Notes: generated from the letters alone by a model not told the origin. DNA of 64,000 bases from Anaerocolumna sp. AGMB13020 (GCF_033100115.1 NZ_CP136910.1:1240001-1304000); one strand, 5' to 3'. Shown: positions 8,716 to 17,744, counted from the stretch's first letter. Translations and numbers: made by a program.

Positions 8716-9738
8716 TTAATCTTTCATCCGGTTGTAACCTTTTAAATCGGAATTCATAATTTCTTTTCCCTCTTCTTCCGATATAATAGGTATATACCCT
8801 GCGTTTAGAATTTTTTCGGATTTACTTAATTCCGTTATCACATTCGCTTTGTTTACAGCAATATGTAATTTTCTTAAAGCACTGGCATGATATTTACGTA
8901 CCTTATCATAAGGTATCTCTAATGTTTCACTAATGTTTTTAAACGCTTTTTTGGTAGGAAATATCTTTGTCTGTTCCTCTTTAAAACTGTTATCAGACAG
9001 ACCATAATACATAGTAATAATTTTCTTTTCGATATCTGTTAAATACTTTTCAATCGTATTGTTTATCGTTTCCCCAAGTTCCTTTTTCAAAACTATTTGT
9101 TCCGGTGTATCTTGTTCATCTGCTTTATTCATAAATACCTCATCATATACAACATTTGATGATGAAGTTATCATATTTCTAAGCTGCTTTACATTCTCTA
9201 CAGTAATACCCGTTATTTCAGCAATGTTTATATCATTGGGTTCTTTGTTTTCACTTTCCAATAAACTGATGGCTTTATTTATCTTATATTTTTCATTGGC
9301 ATAGTATGTAGATAAACCATTTACATAATTGTTTATGTACTGACTGACTTCATGTTTAATATATAACACAAAGAAAGTAGTTGGTTTTGCTATTTCCGGA
9401 TTATATTTTTCCAGCCCGATTATAATGCCCATCCTTGCAGCTTGTATCATATCTTCATAATGAGCACCAATAAATGTAGGATATTGCTCGGATACAAATT
9501 TCGTAATGAACTTATCCATATTTCTTACAAATAATTCTTTTGCTCTGTCACTCAGTAATGGATTCTCTGCATCTCTTGCGGCTTCAACAAGAATTTTTGT
9601 CATTCTAAAATCTTTATTAAAATAACCTGACACAAACTCTAAGGTGTCTAATTTTTCCATTAAACTTCCTGTACTCATAATATTTATTACATCATTTACC
9701 ACTTCGTCATCGCAAATTTCGCTATACTGACTTTTCAT
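8716..9738 (-). CDS. Sigma-70 family RNA polymerase sigma factor
   Basis: 340 residues. Region 2 is clear at about residues 85-135 (YEDMIQAARMGIIIGLEKYN, then TTFFVLYIKHEVSQYI), a region-3-like HTH follows at about 160-190 (DINIAEITGITVENVKQL), and region 4 is at about 225-300 (LTDIEKKIITMYYGL through FKNISETLEIPYDKVRKYHASALRKL). The region 4 helix-turn-helix is stretched by an inserted segment (KEEQTKIFPTKK). It has an extra ~80-residue N-terminal helical extension and a ~35-residue C-terminal tail, so it is neither a housekeeping RpoD nor an ECF type; sporulation or general group 3 factors are the nearest. There is no adjacent anti-sigma gene. GGGGGG precedes the ATG. Target promoters are unknown; see the TCATATT boxes. 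Confidence 0.85.
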   Translation of the reverse strand: MKSQYSEICDDEVVNDVINIMSTGSLMEKLDTLEFVSGYFNKDFRMTKILVEAARDAENPLLSDRAKELFVRNMDKFITKFVSEQYPTFIGAHYEDMIQAARMGIIIGLEKYNPEIAKPTTFFVLYIKHEVSQYINNYVNGLSTYYANEKYKINKAISLLESENKEPNDINIAEITGITVENVKQLRNMITSSSNVVYDEVFMNKADEQDTPEQIVLKKELGETINNTIEKYLTDIEKKIITMYYGLSDNSFKEEQTKIFPTKKAFKNISETLEIPYDKVRKYHASALRKLHIAVNKANVITELSKSEKILNAGYIPIISEEEGKEIMNSDLKGYNRMKD

Positions 9739-9983
9739 TTGTTAAGCCCCCCCAGAGAATTTTAAAGATTTCTAGATGTGATTTGCCTTTTATTTCTTCA
9801 TAAAAAGACAAATTTAAAGATAAATTTTTCCTTTTATAAACATAGTATAACAAAAGTCGATAAAAAAGTAAATATTTTCTACAACAAATTAACAACTTTG
9901 TTTAATTTTGTTATTTGACATAAAAAATAAGTGTAAATGTTTAAGCACTAATGATATGCTTTAACTATTACACTTAAATGGTA

Positions 9984-10015
9984 CGAAAAAGAGAACCTTT
10001 AAGTTCTCTTTTTCG
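9984..10015 (-). terminator. Intrinsic terminator, usable on both strands
   Basis: Perfect 13-base arms (9984-9996, 10003-10015; CGAAAAAGAGAAC and complement) around a 6-base loop, with A/T flanks. It sits 14 bases past the stop of the small gene at 10029-10349. The stretch 9739-9983 upstream of the sigma factor holds no gene. Confidence 0.8.
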
Positions 10016-10028
10016 TTATTTTATTGAT

Positions 10029-10349
10029 TTATTTTTGAGTTATATGAACTGCATTTTCGTTTTCCAGAGCTGTTATTTCCCAATCACCAATATGTATGCT
10101 TATCGCTTTGTCCTCAATGGTATCATTTCCGCTTACCTCTTTCATTCTGTTAATTATATTAACACTAGGCTCAAGCCCATGTTCAATAACAGTTTGACCA
10201 TTGGATGTATGAATAATTGCTTTGTCGTTAATAAGAAAGGCTGTTATTACTTTATAAGTCATTTGACTATAGAACTTGCCAATAACGTATTCACATAAGC
10301 TATCGCTGATCATATCCAGATAATTAATTTTTGTAACAGTATTATCCAT
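10029..10349 (-). CDS. Small cytosolic protein of unknown function
   Basis: 106 residues, no signal peptide or membrane segment. An AAAGGAG site lies about 9 bases upstream of the ATG, and a strong terminator follows, so it looks like a real single-gene unit. The sequence (MDNTVTKINYLDMISDSLCE at the start, then alternating strand-like segments VITAFLINDKAIIHTSNG, AISIHIGDWEITALEN) suggests a small mixed alpha/beta fold. I recognise no family. The 382 bases to its right (10350-10731) contain no gene that I can support. Confidence 0.65.
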   Translation of the reverse strand: MDNTVTKINYLDMISDSLCEYVIGKFYSQMTYKVITAFLINDKAIIHTSNGQTVIEHGLEPSVNIINRMKEVSGNDTIEDKAISIHIGDWEITALENENAVHITQK

Positions 10350-10731
10350 TGGATTATACTCCTTTCTTTATGCTATTATACATAGATATACTGTTATCTA
10401 TGACATCAGAATTGCATTAGTGTATGATTCTGTCAATTAATTATCATAGCTATTACCTGTTTATATTGTAAGTTCCAATGATAACTACATAATAAGGATT
10501 GGGAAGTAGTAAGAATACTCACTAATTAATATCTATATTATAACATAAAACAATAAATAATGGTTTAAGTTTTTTTTAATTTTTGTTTAGTTTTTTTAGT
10601 TACATGATTGACTATATAAAATATACACAAAAAATATCACTATATTCAATAGTAATATATTCCCATATTTGTCGAACTTTTAATTAATATAACGATTCTC
10701 GTCGAAATATTTTACGCAATTTTAATAAGTA

Positions 10732-13272
10732 TTATGATAAATTTCTTTTTAAAACAGAATCCCACATTTTAGAAACTTTTTTTGGTGGAATTTCGCTATC
10801 ATGTAAAGGAATAAAACAAATTTTATAACCATCCATTATTCGCCTTATCAACATCTCCTTCTCCCTCGAAGTTACCAGATTGAACGCAAAAATCCATTCA
10901 TTTGATGTATTACCAAGCTGTCTGATGAAATTTGATAAAATTCCAAGATATTTCTCATCTCCGTTGCAGATCATTATTTTTATATTACATCGTTTTAATT
11001 CAACCAACTGATCCGCATTGAGCTCGCCCAGAATACCGCAATCATAGATTATAAAGCGATTCGTTCCGAATACACTATCATAATCCGTATCTTTGGTATA
11101 TTCCGCTATATCTTTATTTTCCAGATCATAGGCACCCTTCTTATGGCATATACAGATATTTTCCGGAAAATTTTTTATTATATAGTGAGCGAAGCTTATT
11201 CCGGTGTGCGTACAACCGCAGCCATGTTTTAAACCAGTTATGAAGATTGTTTCCTTTCCACATAATACTTGGTTTGCATTCGTTTTTTTCCTGAATTTGC
11301 TTCTAGCTTCATCGATATAATTCAACATGGTGTTTTCTTTCACCAAGTTGTCATCTTCGTACCGCTCATCTTGATATCGTTTAGCTTCATCTTCATATCC
11401 TTTTTCTTGGTATCCTTTTTCTTCGTATTCGTACCGTTGATTTTCATATTGTTTGCCATCATATTGTTTGCCGTCATTTCGTTCCTCTTCATAACGTTTA
11501 TAGCTATCCCTATCCTCCTCATTGTAATTGTAACCCGTATATTCTTCTGTACTGTCATTTGTATAAACAGTGTTATTACCACCCATTTTCCCTTTTTCTA
11601 CGATATTCCCAGGTATCTGCTGAGCTTTTTTCACTTCATCAAAATAAGGATTACCTTTATAAGTTGTATTTACAGTATTATGTTGTAAGTCAATACCATG
11701 TTGTAAACCAGTATTTTGTTGCAGTCCAGTATCACGTTGTAAACCAATATTTTGCTGTAATCCAGTATTTTGTTGCAATCCAGTACCGTGTTGTAAACCA
11801 GAATTGTGCTGTACCCCAGCATTGTCCTGTAAACCAAAATCATGCCCACTTGCTTTTGCATTATATTTCCTATTTCCATCCAAAAAGCTGTTATTGGGGT
11901 AAATTTCAGTCATGGTTTTTATTTGCTGCAGCTGCTGAGAGGTCTGCGGTTCTTTTAGCTTCATTTTCTGTTCCGTAGTATTTCTTTCCATTACCGGATT
12001 AGAAACTTGCATTGACTGGCTCGATCTTGGCTTTACTGGCTGGGAAATCCTAACCTGTTTTTCTATTTCTGTTTGCATATCATCAATAAAATCCTTGGTC
12101 TGTCGCTCCACCAGCGAAATGTTCCTGTTAAACTCTGTAAAATCTTCGTGATTCAAGTCATTCATTTTCGTTACTATATTGCTGTAACTGATGCTTGTGG
12201 TATTATCCACCAGTTTTATTCCGTATCCTGATAATGTTACATGAAGCAATTGCACCAGTTCCTGGGAGCATAATCTAAATACATCAAATTCCCCTTCTTG
12301 GTATCCAGTTCTGCCCTTTGAACTATCCCTGTACAATAATGAATACTTAAAACTGCTATTATTCTGATGCCTTGCAGAACGATTTATATTTGCTAATACA
12401 ATATCCGAACAGATGAACACTTTATTCATTTTACCAAGATATAAAGAATCTTCATTGTTCATACCGCTAAAATCCATTATAACAACATCGGCAGGTTTAA
12501 TACTTTCTTCCAGATTCCACAAGGAATAGTAATCTACTTTGCCGCAACTGATTGTATTATTTTCAGAAAGGCGAGGAATTAACTGATCTAACAGATTTCC
12601 TTTTGAAAAATCCGGTTCAATTAGAGCTACCTTATACCCTGCTGCAGCAATATAATTTGCAGCGGAAATTGCTGTAAGACTACATTCAAAGTCAACATCG
12701 GTACCACAGAATCCTATCGATATCGCTTTGCTGCTGAATACAGGCTGTGTTCTCTCAACAGAATCGGATACTGTAAAATTAATATCCTCCGTATATACTC
12801 CTGCTGAACTCTTTTTATCTCCTGTCTGATTATTTTCTTTCTTTAATTCTTCCTGACCAATACCTGCATATAATGCTGCTGTTTCTCTTGTCCTGCCATT
12901 TCGTATAATATCTCCGATCTCCCCCATCAGGGTCTCTTCATCAAACAACAGGTTATAAAAGTTATAATCTAAATAATATCCAACAGCCTCCGGATTGCCT
13001 TTTTTTAACCTGCTGATAACGGGAATAATAATTCTGTTCACAGCTTGAAGTATCCGAAAGTCATTAATAGTGAAAAACCCCTTTAATTGCTCTGAAACAA
13101 TGATAACATTTATTTCCGGATATGATAGAATAATCTCTGTAATTTCATCTCTGGAATGTGCCTTGTATACACTACTTATCTCTATTCCCATCATACTTAT
13201 TATCTCTAAACCCTTTTGCAGCTTTTCTTCTTCGTAATTTTCAAGTGCAAACAGAATCTGTACTGTCTTCAT
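10732..13272 (-). CDS. CpaE/MinD-like protein with two degenerate P-loop domains
   Basis: 846 residues. Residues 1-130 resemble a receiver-like domain (VQILFALENYEEE, NVIIVSEQLKGF). About 185-390 is a MinD/ParA-like fold (AISIGFCGTDVDFECSLTAI, ALIEPDFSKGN, VVIMDFSG), but the Walker A lysine motif is missing. About 490-545 is a run of six-residue GLQ repeats, then a very charged Tyr/Glu/Arg linker (570-670). About 675-846 is a second ATPase-like domain with GLKHGCGCTHTG in place of a canonical GKT. CpaE/TadZ proteins place pilus or secretion systems; that role here is inference. It is the last gene of an apparent three-gene operon (14875 to 10732), 27 bases after the SurA-like gene. No terminator is obvious after it. 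Confidence 0.7.
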   Translation of the reverse strand: MKTVQILFALENYEEEKLQKGLEIISMMGIEISSVYKAHSRDEITEIILSYPEINVIIVSEQLKGFFTINDFRILQAVNRIIIPVISRLKKGNPEAVGYYLDYNFYNLLFDEETLMGEIGDIIRNGRTRETAALYAGIGQEELKKENNQTGDKKSSAGVYTEDINFTVSDSVERTQPVFSSKAISIGFCGTDVDFECSLTAISAANYIAAAGYKVALIEPDFSKGNLLDQLIPRLSENNTISCGKVDYYSLWNLEESIKPADVVIMDFSGMNNEDSLYLGKMNKVFICSDIVLANINRSARHQNNSSFKYSLLYRDSSKGRTGYQEGEFDVFRLCSQELVQLLHVTLSGYGIKLVDNTTSISYSNIVTKMNDLNHEDFTEFNRNISLVERQTKDFIDDMQTEIEKQVRISQPVKPRSSQSMQVSNPVMERNTTEQKMKLKEPQTSQQLQQIKTMTEIYPNNSFLDGNRKYNAKASGHDFGLQDNAGVQHNSGLQHGTGLQQNTGLQQNIGLQRDTGLQQNTGLQHGIDLQHNTVNTTYKGNPYFDEVKKAQQIPGNIVEKGKMGGNNTVYTNDSTEEYTGYNYNEEDRDSYKRYEEERNDGKQYDGKQYENQRYEYEEKGYQEKGYEDEAKRYQDERYEDDNLVKENTMLNYIDEARSKFRKKTNANQVLCGKETIFITGLKHGCGCTHTGISFAHYIIKNFPENICICHKKGAYDLENKDIAEYTKDTDYDSVFGTNRFIIYDCGILGELNADQLVELKRCNIKIMICNGDEKYLGILSNFIRQLGNTSNEWIFAFNLVTSREKEMLIRRIMDGYKICFIPLHDSEIPPKKVSKMWDSVLKRNLS
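11680..11822 (-). repeat. 18-base tandem coding repeats (GLQxxx)
   Basis: Within the CpaE-like gene, about seven to eight tandem 18-base units encode GLQHGT, GLQQNT, GLQQNI, GLQRDT, GLQQNT, GLQHGI, DLQHNT. Units differ by a few bases. Copy number could vary between strains by slippage. Confidence 0.85.
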
Positions 13273-13299
13273 TGTTTTTACCTCACATCGTTATGTATA

Positions 13300-14199
13300 T
13301 TAGTTTCCAGTCGAAGCTCCTGTGCTGCTTTCCTGGGTATCTGCCTGGGTTGCTTCCTGTGCCTTATCTGATACTGCATTATTTTTCTCAGAAACATCGG
13401 CTTCTGATGCTTGTGCCTCTTCTGTCTCATCTTTTCCTATTTCGGCAAAAGATAACTGTTCTAATAAACCCCAGTTGATTGAAGTGTAATAATCATATTC
13501 CCCATTGTATTCCTCTGCCAGATCATGGTATTTTTCTATAAAGTACATTTCTCCTGCAGATAAATCACTATCTCCGCTGTCACTATCTTCTGCTGCTTCC
13601 TGACTCTCATCATAACTATCAATAATACTGTTATAAACTTTTTGTGCCAATGCGTTCTCTTCATAAAATTTAGCTATCAGATCCACTGTTAAGCTCTTAT
13701 CCACTACTTTTGCTGCATTTAAATCTCCATAATAAGTGTTGGCATTCTCCAGAAGTATATTTTTCTCATCTTCTGAAAGGGCGATTCCTTCCTCCTTGGC
13801 TATCATACAAAGAACCTTGGTCATTCTGATCTGTTCACAAATAGTCCCCTTTACCTGCTTCTCAAAAGTTACGGTATTGTTACTCGAATCAGATACCTCC
13901 ATATCCCAATCAGCTTCATTTTGCAGATTATATCCCTGATAAACATCTGCTGCATACAGCAAAAATTCATTCATCACAACTTTTTCATTCTTTACTCTCA
14001 TTACTTCTTCAGTGTCAAATTTTATTACCTGTGATGTTTTGTTATCCCCATAGAAATAGAAAAATAGCCGGGTTCCTGCTGCCAGCAGAAGAACACCTAA
14101 TACAGCTATAAATACTATTTTTCGGCTCTGTCTTTTCCCTCTTGCAATACTTTTCCCTTTTCTACTTTTTCTTTCATTGTTCTGTAATATTTCATCCAT
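13300..14199 (-). CDS. Membrane-anchored SurA/PrsA-like chaperone without PPIase domain
   Basis: 299 residues. Basic N-terminus (RKSRKGKSIARGKRQSRK), then one membrane segment at about 29-49 (IVFIAVLGVLLLAAGTRLFF). The extracytoplasmic part (about 60-215) resembles the N-terminal helical chaperone domain of SurA/PrsA (VNEFLLYAADVYQG, LCMIAKEEGIALSEDEKN). No parvulin domain follows; the last ~90 residues are acidic and rich in Ala, Glu and Asp. A role in folding exported proteins, perhaps the giant secreted proteins, is inferred. It is in operon with the CpaE-like gene (27-base gap), and a TCATATT box lies 50 bases upstream of its ATG. Confidence 0.65.
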   Translation of the reverse strand: MDEILQNNERKSRKGKSIARGKRQSRKIVFIAVLGVLLLAAGTRLFFYFYGDNKTSQVIKFDTEEVMRVKNEKVVMNEFLLYAADVYQGYNLQNEADWDMEVSDSSNNTVTFEKQVKGTICEQIRMTKVLCMIAKEEGIALSEDEKNILLENANTYYGDLNAAKVVDKSLTVDLIAKFYEENALAQKVYNSIIDSYDESQEAAEDSDSGDSDLSAGEMYFIEKYHDLAEEYNGEYDYYTSINWGLLEQLSFAEIGKDETEEAQASEADVSEKNNAVSDKAQEATQADTQESSTGASTGN

Positions 14200-14245
14200 A
14201 TGTATATCCTCCGTTTTTTAATCATTTACTTTATCTAATAACTTT

Positions 14246-14252
14246 AATATGA
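14246..14252 (-). promoter_or_regulatory. TCATATT promoter-like box
   Basis: TGTCATATTAAA on the minus strand with TTAC about 20 bases upstream, placed 47 bases before the start of the gene at 13300-14199. Confidence 0.5.
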
Positions 14253-14254
14253 CA

Positions 14255-14875
14255 TCAATTATATTTTTCGATGTAAAGAATTCCTATTTCATTATAACTC
14301 CCATCATAGATTTTATATTCCGTAAATACAGCCTCCTCTTCAATTGCAATAGACCTGCTTTCAGTATATTTATTAAATTTAGTTTCACTTTTATCTGAAA
14401 ATCCGTAGGGTGCTATATAACCTCCTGAGATATCTTTTATGACCACTGTATCTTTTAACAGCCTGTTATAATTAACCAAAACCGCATCCTGATAACTTCC
14501 TTCTGCATCTTTTATCAGGCTGATTCTGTTGCTGTTGTCATTTTCCATAATATATCGATAAGTCTCCTTTTTTTCACCTTCCTCTTTCCCTGTTAATAGT
14601 GCATTGGTCGTAACAAGTAACGCAAAGTCTGTGCCCTTTACCTCCTTGTATTTGTTTTTGATATCACGCCCGCTGATACCAATCTTTAATTGGTCTTCCT
14701 GAGTAACCTCTGCCTCTGTTTTTGTTCTACTTGCAGCAGGCAGTTCCGTCTTTCTAGATTTTAACAGGAAACCTGTTATGATACCTGCACTTACTAACAG
14801 GGTTATCATTATGAATAAAACAATTTTACTTTTTGTTTTTAACATATAGATTTTTGTTTTTATTCTGAAAATCAT
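14255..14875 (-). CDS. Unknown membrane-anchored protein
   Basis: 206 residues with a basic N-terminus and a single membrane segment at about 18-37 (KIVLFIMITLLVSAGIITGF). The remainder (about 50-206) lies outside the membrane and is rich in Lys, Glu and Tyr, with strand-like stretches (DFALLVTTNALL, TEYKIYDGSYNEIGILYIEKYN). I recognise no family. AAGGGG lies upstream of the ATG and a TCATATT box lies 42 bases upstream. It is the first gene of the set continuing with the SurA-like and CpaE-like genes (55-base gap that itself carries a second box), so it probably works with them at the envelope. Confidence 0.6.
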   Translation of the reverse strand: MIFRIKTKIYMLKTKSKIVLFIMITLLVSAGIITGFLLKSRKTELPAASRTKTEAEVTQEDQLKIGISGRDIKNKYKEVKGTDFALLVTTNALLTGKEEGEKKETYRYIMENDNSNRISLIKDAEGSYQDAVLVNYNRLLKDTVVIKDISGGYIAPYGFSDKSETKFNKYTESRSIAIEEEAVFTEYKIYDGSYNEIGILYIEKYN

Positions 14876-14916
14876 ATATCATTCCCCTTTTCTAACTCAG
14901 TCAGTGATTTTAATAC

Positions 14917-14923
14917 AATATGA
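14917..14923 (-). promoter_or_regulatory. TCATATT promoter-like box
   Basis: AATCATATTGTA on the minus strand with TTAC 19 bases upstream, 42 bases before the ATG at 14875. Confidence 0.5.
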
Positions 14924-15099
14924 TTGATTTTTTTTGTATTGTGTAAAAAAACAGACACTTAGGTACAACTCCTTATCAGAATAACGGAGATTAATCAAAT
15001 TTACTTGGTGTATTTTACATTTTATTCCTTATACTTTCTCCCCTCTAGTACTTTAGCCCCAGTTATATCCAATAATTCTGCATTTTATGTTTTTATCTG

Positions 15100-15106
15100 T
15101 CATATT
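15100..15106 (+). promoter_or_regulatory. TCATATT promoter-like box on the plus strand
   Basis: TGTCATATTATTA, 37 bases before the start at 15143. It is on the plus strand, as is the gene it precedes, so the orientation rule holds. No clear TAC element upstream. Confidence 0.5.
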
Positions 15107-15142
15107 ATTAGAAATACACTATAGGAAAAGGATGAGGGGATT

Positions 15143-15832
15143 ATGGATACGCAAACTATTATTACCGAATATGAAAAAATTCTTCTAAAGGACGAAGGTG
15201 TCAATTTGTCTTCAAGTTTCTTCTGTTACAATGACTATAACAATCATAAATTAGCACTTGCCGTTTTCCGTTATGCCGTCGAAAATATTCTTTGTTGGAC
15301 TCCGACAGAAACAGCAGAAACGCTCAATATGGATATTATCAAAGGATTGCATTTACTAACACCATATAAATATCTCATTTTTCCAGAAGAGCTTACCCGT
15401 AAAGACTATTTTTATGTGGCTCACCTCTTGTACCCGAATGATGTTCCTTATAATATGAGGCATCTTGTAATTCTTTCTTATCATAGAGTACTCGGACAGG
15501 AAAACGGAAAATTTACCAAGAATTTTTTTAATGGTTCCGGTGGTGAGCTCAGAGCATGCATATGTCTTCAATATCTTTTAAGAGAGTACTTTACCTTTTC
15601 TTCAATTGAGGAAATTTATTACTATTTTTCCAGCCCTAAGATTATATCCACTCTGCGGCAGTTCCGCCTGGCAGGCGTTTGCATGGAACTCTTTGATAGT
15701 CCTCTGGAATTTGTACATTGTGCTCTGCCGAATAATCAAAAAAATGAATTATATTTTCACTTTTACCGTTTCGAATCTGTTCTTAAAGAGAAGAAGCTGA
15801 AATCCAAAATAAAACATATCATAAGTGTCTGA
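15143..15832 (+). CDS. Protein of unknown function
   Basis: 229 residues, no signal peptide or membrane segment. Sequence is rich in Phe and Tyr, with a basic C-terminus (KEKKLKSKIKHIISV). Residues about 55-85 (WTPTETAETLNMDIIKGLHL) could form a helix-turn-helix-like segment, and FFNGSGGELRACICLQYLLREY (about 135-155) is a conserved-looking helix, but I cannot assign a family. GAGGGG precedes the ATG. A gene for a two-membrane-segment protein starts 21 bases after its stop, so the two are likely co-transcribed, diverging from the operon at 14875. Confidence 0.65.
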   Translation: MDTQTIITEYEKILLKDEGVNLSSSFFCYNDYNNHKLALAVFRYAVENILCWTPTETAETLNMDIIKGLHLLTPYKYLIFPEELTRKDYFYVAHLLYPNDVPYNMRHLVILSYHRVLGQENGKFTKNFFNGSGGELRACICLQYLLREYFTFSSIEEIYYYFSSPKIISTLRQFRLAGVCMELFDSPLEFVHCALPNNQKNELYFHFYRFESVLKEKKLKSKIKHIISV

Positions 15833-15853
15833 GATATATAGGAGCTAGATTAT

Positions 15854-16594
15854 ATGAATGTCCGAAAATTGACCAAAGTATTGTTTACAGCCTGTAATAT
15901 ATGTATGATTTTGATATCATTAATTGCAATTCTGGTGCCCATAATAAGTCTGACTAACATAAACGCAAAAGCAAAAGTTATATTTAATTCCGTTAAGAAA
16001 GACTACGAGACCTGTTTTGGTACGAAATATATTCCTGAGGATTCTTATTTTACTGATATTGCATGTATAAAGATGGAAATATCCTCTGCTATCATTACTC
16101 GATCAGCCACATTGAAAACACAATATTTTGAAAACATTAAGGGAGCGTCTTCTGCTGAGGCCTCTGCTGCAAAAAACGAAACGGATAACTCAGATGCTCT
16201 TGATAGTTTAAGGTCCTCCCTTGCCGAACTTCAGGCTTATAATAATGCAATAGAATTTAAGACGGCTTCCATTCCTTTAGATAAATCCTGCAAATCACTA
16301 TACACAGCCTTAAACTATATGACTTACGGCAGTGATGCATTGCTAAAAGATGTAACTAATTTTATTGATGACCCAGAGGCCTTGTCTTTGGCCGCAGACA
16401 AAGATACGCAGGAAATTCGCATTATGGCTCAAATGAGCAACTCGATTTATCTTAATTTGAATCAACAGGTACTGCTCTATAAATTTATAGCAATAGCCGG
16501 AATCTTTATTTTATTGGGAACAATATTAAACATCTACAGAATAAGATCCAGGAAAAGTAAATACAGAAGAAAAAGAACTATAAAAAAGATATAA
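15854..16594 (+). CDS. Unknown protein with a membrane segment at each end
   Basis: 246 residues. Membrane segments at about 13-37 (CNICMILISLIAILVPIISL) and 212-229 (FIAIAGIFILLGTILNIYRI) flank a soluble ~170-residue region that is probably outside the cell and helical. The C-terminus is strongly basic (SRKSKYRRKRTIKKI), which fits a cytoplasmic end. TAGGAG lies about 9 bases upstream of the ATG. It follows the unknown gene at 15143-15832 by 21 bases and is convergent with the triple-HTH regulator. The four-helix-like extracellular region between two membrane segments is reminiscent of sensor domains, but no signalling domain follows. Confidence 0.6.
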   Translation: MNVRKLTKVLFTACNICMILISLIAILVPIISLTNINAKAKVIFNSVKKDYETCFGTKYIPEDSYFTDIACIKMEISSAIITRSATLKTQYFENIKGASSAEASAAKNETDNSDALDSLRSSLAELQAYNNAIEFKTASIPLDKSCKSLYTALNYMTYGSDALLKDVTNFIDDPEALSLAADKDTQEIRIMAQMSNSIYLNLNQQVLLYKFIAIAGIFILLGTILNIYRIRSRKSKYRRKRTIKKI

Positions 16595-16633
16595 GGAGGT
16601 AACAGATATTCTGCGCTTTCTTTTATACCTCCC
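16594..16633. terminator. Possible shared terminator between convergent genes
   Basis: AAGGAGGTA and TACCTCC form a stem with a long loop between two convergent genes. The arms are short and the T-run is weak, so it is a tentative call. Confidence 0.4.
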
Positions 16634-16646
16634 TACTTCATTATAT

Positions 16647-17687
16647 TCACATGTAGCTTACAACCTTTTCCAGCATATTTATATTCAGGATTAATTCATC
16701 TCTTGATTTCTTCATGGAGTCTATGACTTTAATAAGTTCGTATTTATTAGTAGTAAAGTCCATTGTAAAATTGCTAATATTATCTTTGCTTTCAGGAATC
16801 ACAGCAGTAAATTCTGAGTAATTCACTGCTGTGGTTTTTACTGAGTCCTCCGGCTCCGTGACGCTGTTATCAAGCTCCTCTTCCGATTCAATAAAAGCCA
16901 TTAATTTTTCTCTGATTCGTCGGTTTAGCTGCATCTTACCGTTTTCAATCAGGCTGAACTGACTTCTGTTTACTCCTGATTTATCAGAAATGGCAGCCTG
17001 GGTGTATTCTTTCCTGCTTTTTATCATTCTTACCTGATTTAGTATTTCTTCATCGGTCAGACTGTCCTTTTTGTTATCCTGTAACTCTTCTTTACTCTCT
17101 AGTAACTGTTTGATCATTTCTTGATCTTTTGCATATAAATCACTCAGCTTTATAGTATTTGCTCGAAAATACTCATTCAGCTTATTTTTCACCTTATCCG
17201 TTAAGGTCCTCTTCCCCGTTTCAATATAGCCTATCTGAACAGATGTTATTTCAATTGCATCTGCTATATCCTTCCTTGACAGACCCATTGCAGTTCGAAT
17301 TGTCTTTAAGGCATCACCAGAATTTATTGCTATGTTGTGCAATGATAAGGTTTTATCTACCGGAGTGGTTGATTCTGTCGACAAAGCGGCTTCGTTAAGT
17401 TCATTTTTATCATTGGAATTCAAATCATTGGAAATCCAATCATTGGAATCCTGATAATCACTGATATCTAATAGATCAAACCAATTTTCCTGCAAACCGA
17501 AGGCTTCTCCAATTTTTCTCTTATCTCTTGCTGATAAGGGCAGATAACCCTTTTCAAGAAGATTTAGAAAACTCAGATTTATTTCTGATCTTTTCGAAAA
17601 CTCGTCAATAGATAATCCAAGGTTATTTCTTATAAACTTTAGTTTAATACTATCCCCTTTTGCTGTAAATAAATCTTCTTTTGTCAT
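16647..17687 (-). CDS. Regulator with three XRE-type helix-turn-helix domains
   Basis: 346 residues. Three HTH_3-type DNA-binding domains are visible: about 16-55 (IRNNLGLSIDEFSKRSEINLSFLNLLEKG), about 130-170 (IRTAMGLSRKDIADAIEITSVQIGYIETGKR) and about 222-262 (KSRKEYTQAAISDKSGVNRSQFSLIENGK). They are separated by acidic linkers rich in Asn, Asp and Ser. The C-terminal ~40 residues look like a coiled coil (LIKVIDSMKKSRDELILNIN), which could mediate dimerisation. XRE proteins normally carry one HTH, so a single chain could bind several half-sites. A TCATATT box lies 50 bases upstream of the ATG. It stands between the CpaE-like block and the 3113-residue protein gene and may control either. 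Confidence 0.85.
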   Translation of the reverse strand: MTKEDLFTAKGDSIKLKFIRNNLGLSIDEFSKRSEINLSFLNLLEKGYLPLSARDKRKIGEAFGLQENWFDLLDISDYQDSNDWISNDLNSNDKNELNEAALSTESTTPVDKTLSLHNIAINSGDALKTIRTAMGLSRKDIADAIEITSVQIGYIETGKRTLTDKVKNKLNEYFRANTIKLSDLYAKDQEMIKQLLESKEELQDNKKDSLTDEEILNQVRMIKSRKEYTQAAISDKSGVNRSQFSLIENGKMQLNRRIREKLMAFIESEEELDNSVTEPEDSVKTTAVNYSEFTAVIPESKDNISNFTMDFTTNKYELIKVIDSMKKSRDELILNINMLEKVVSYM

Positions 17688-17737
17688 TATAAACTCCCCC
17701 TTGTTACCCTACATCTGTTAAACTTTCTTTTATTATT

Positions 17738-17744
17738 AATATGA
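17738..17744 (-). promoter_or_regulatory. TCATATT promoter-like box
   Basis: TGTCATATTAAT on the minus strand, with ACTAC 18 bases upstream, 50 bases before the triple-HTH regulator start. The upstream part closely resembles the box at 36789. Confidence 0.55.
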
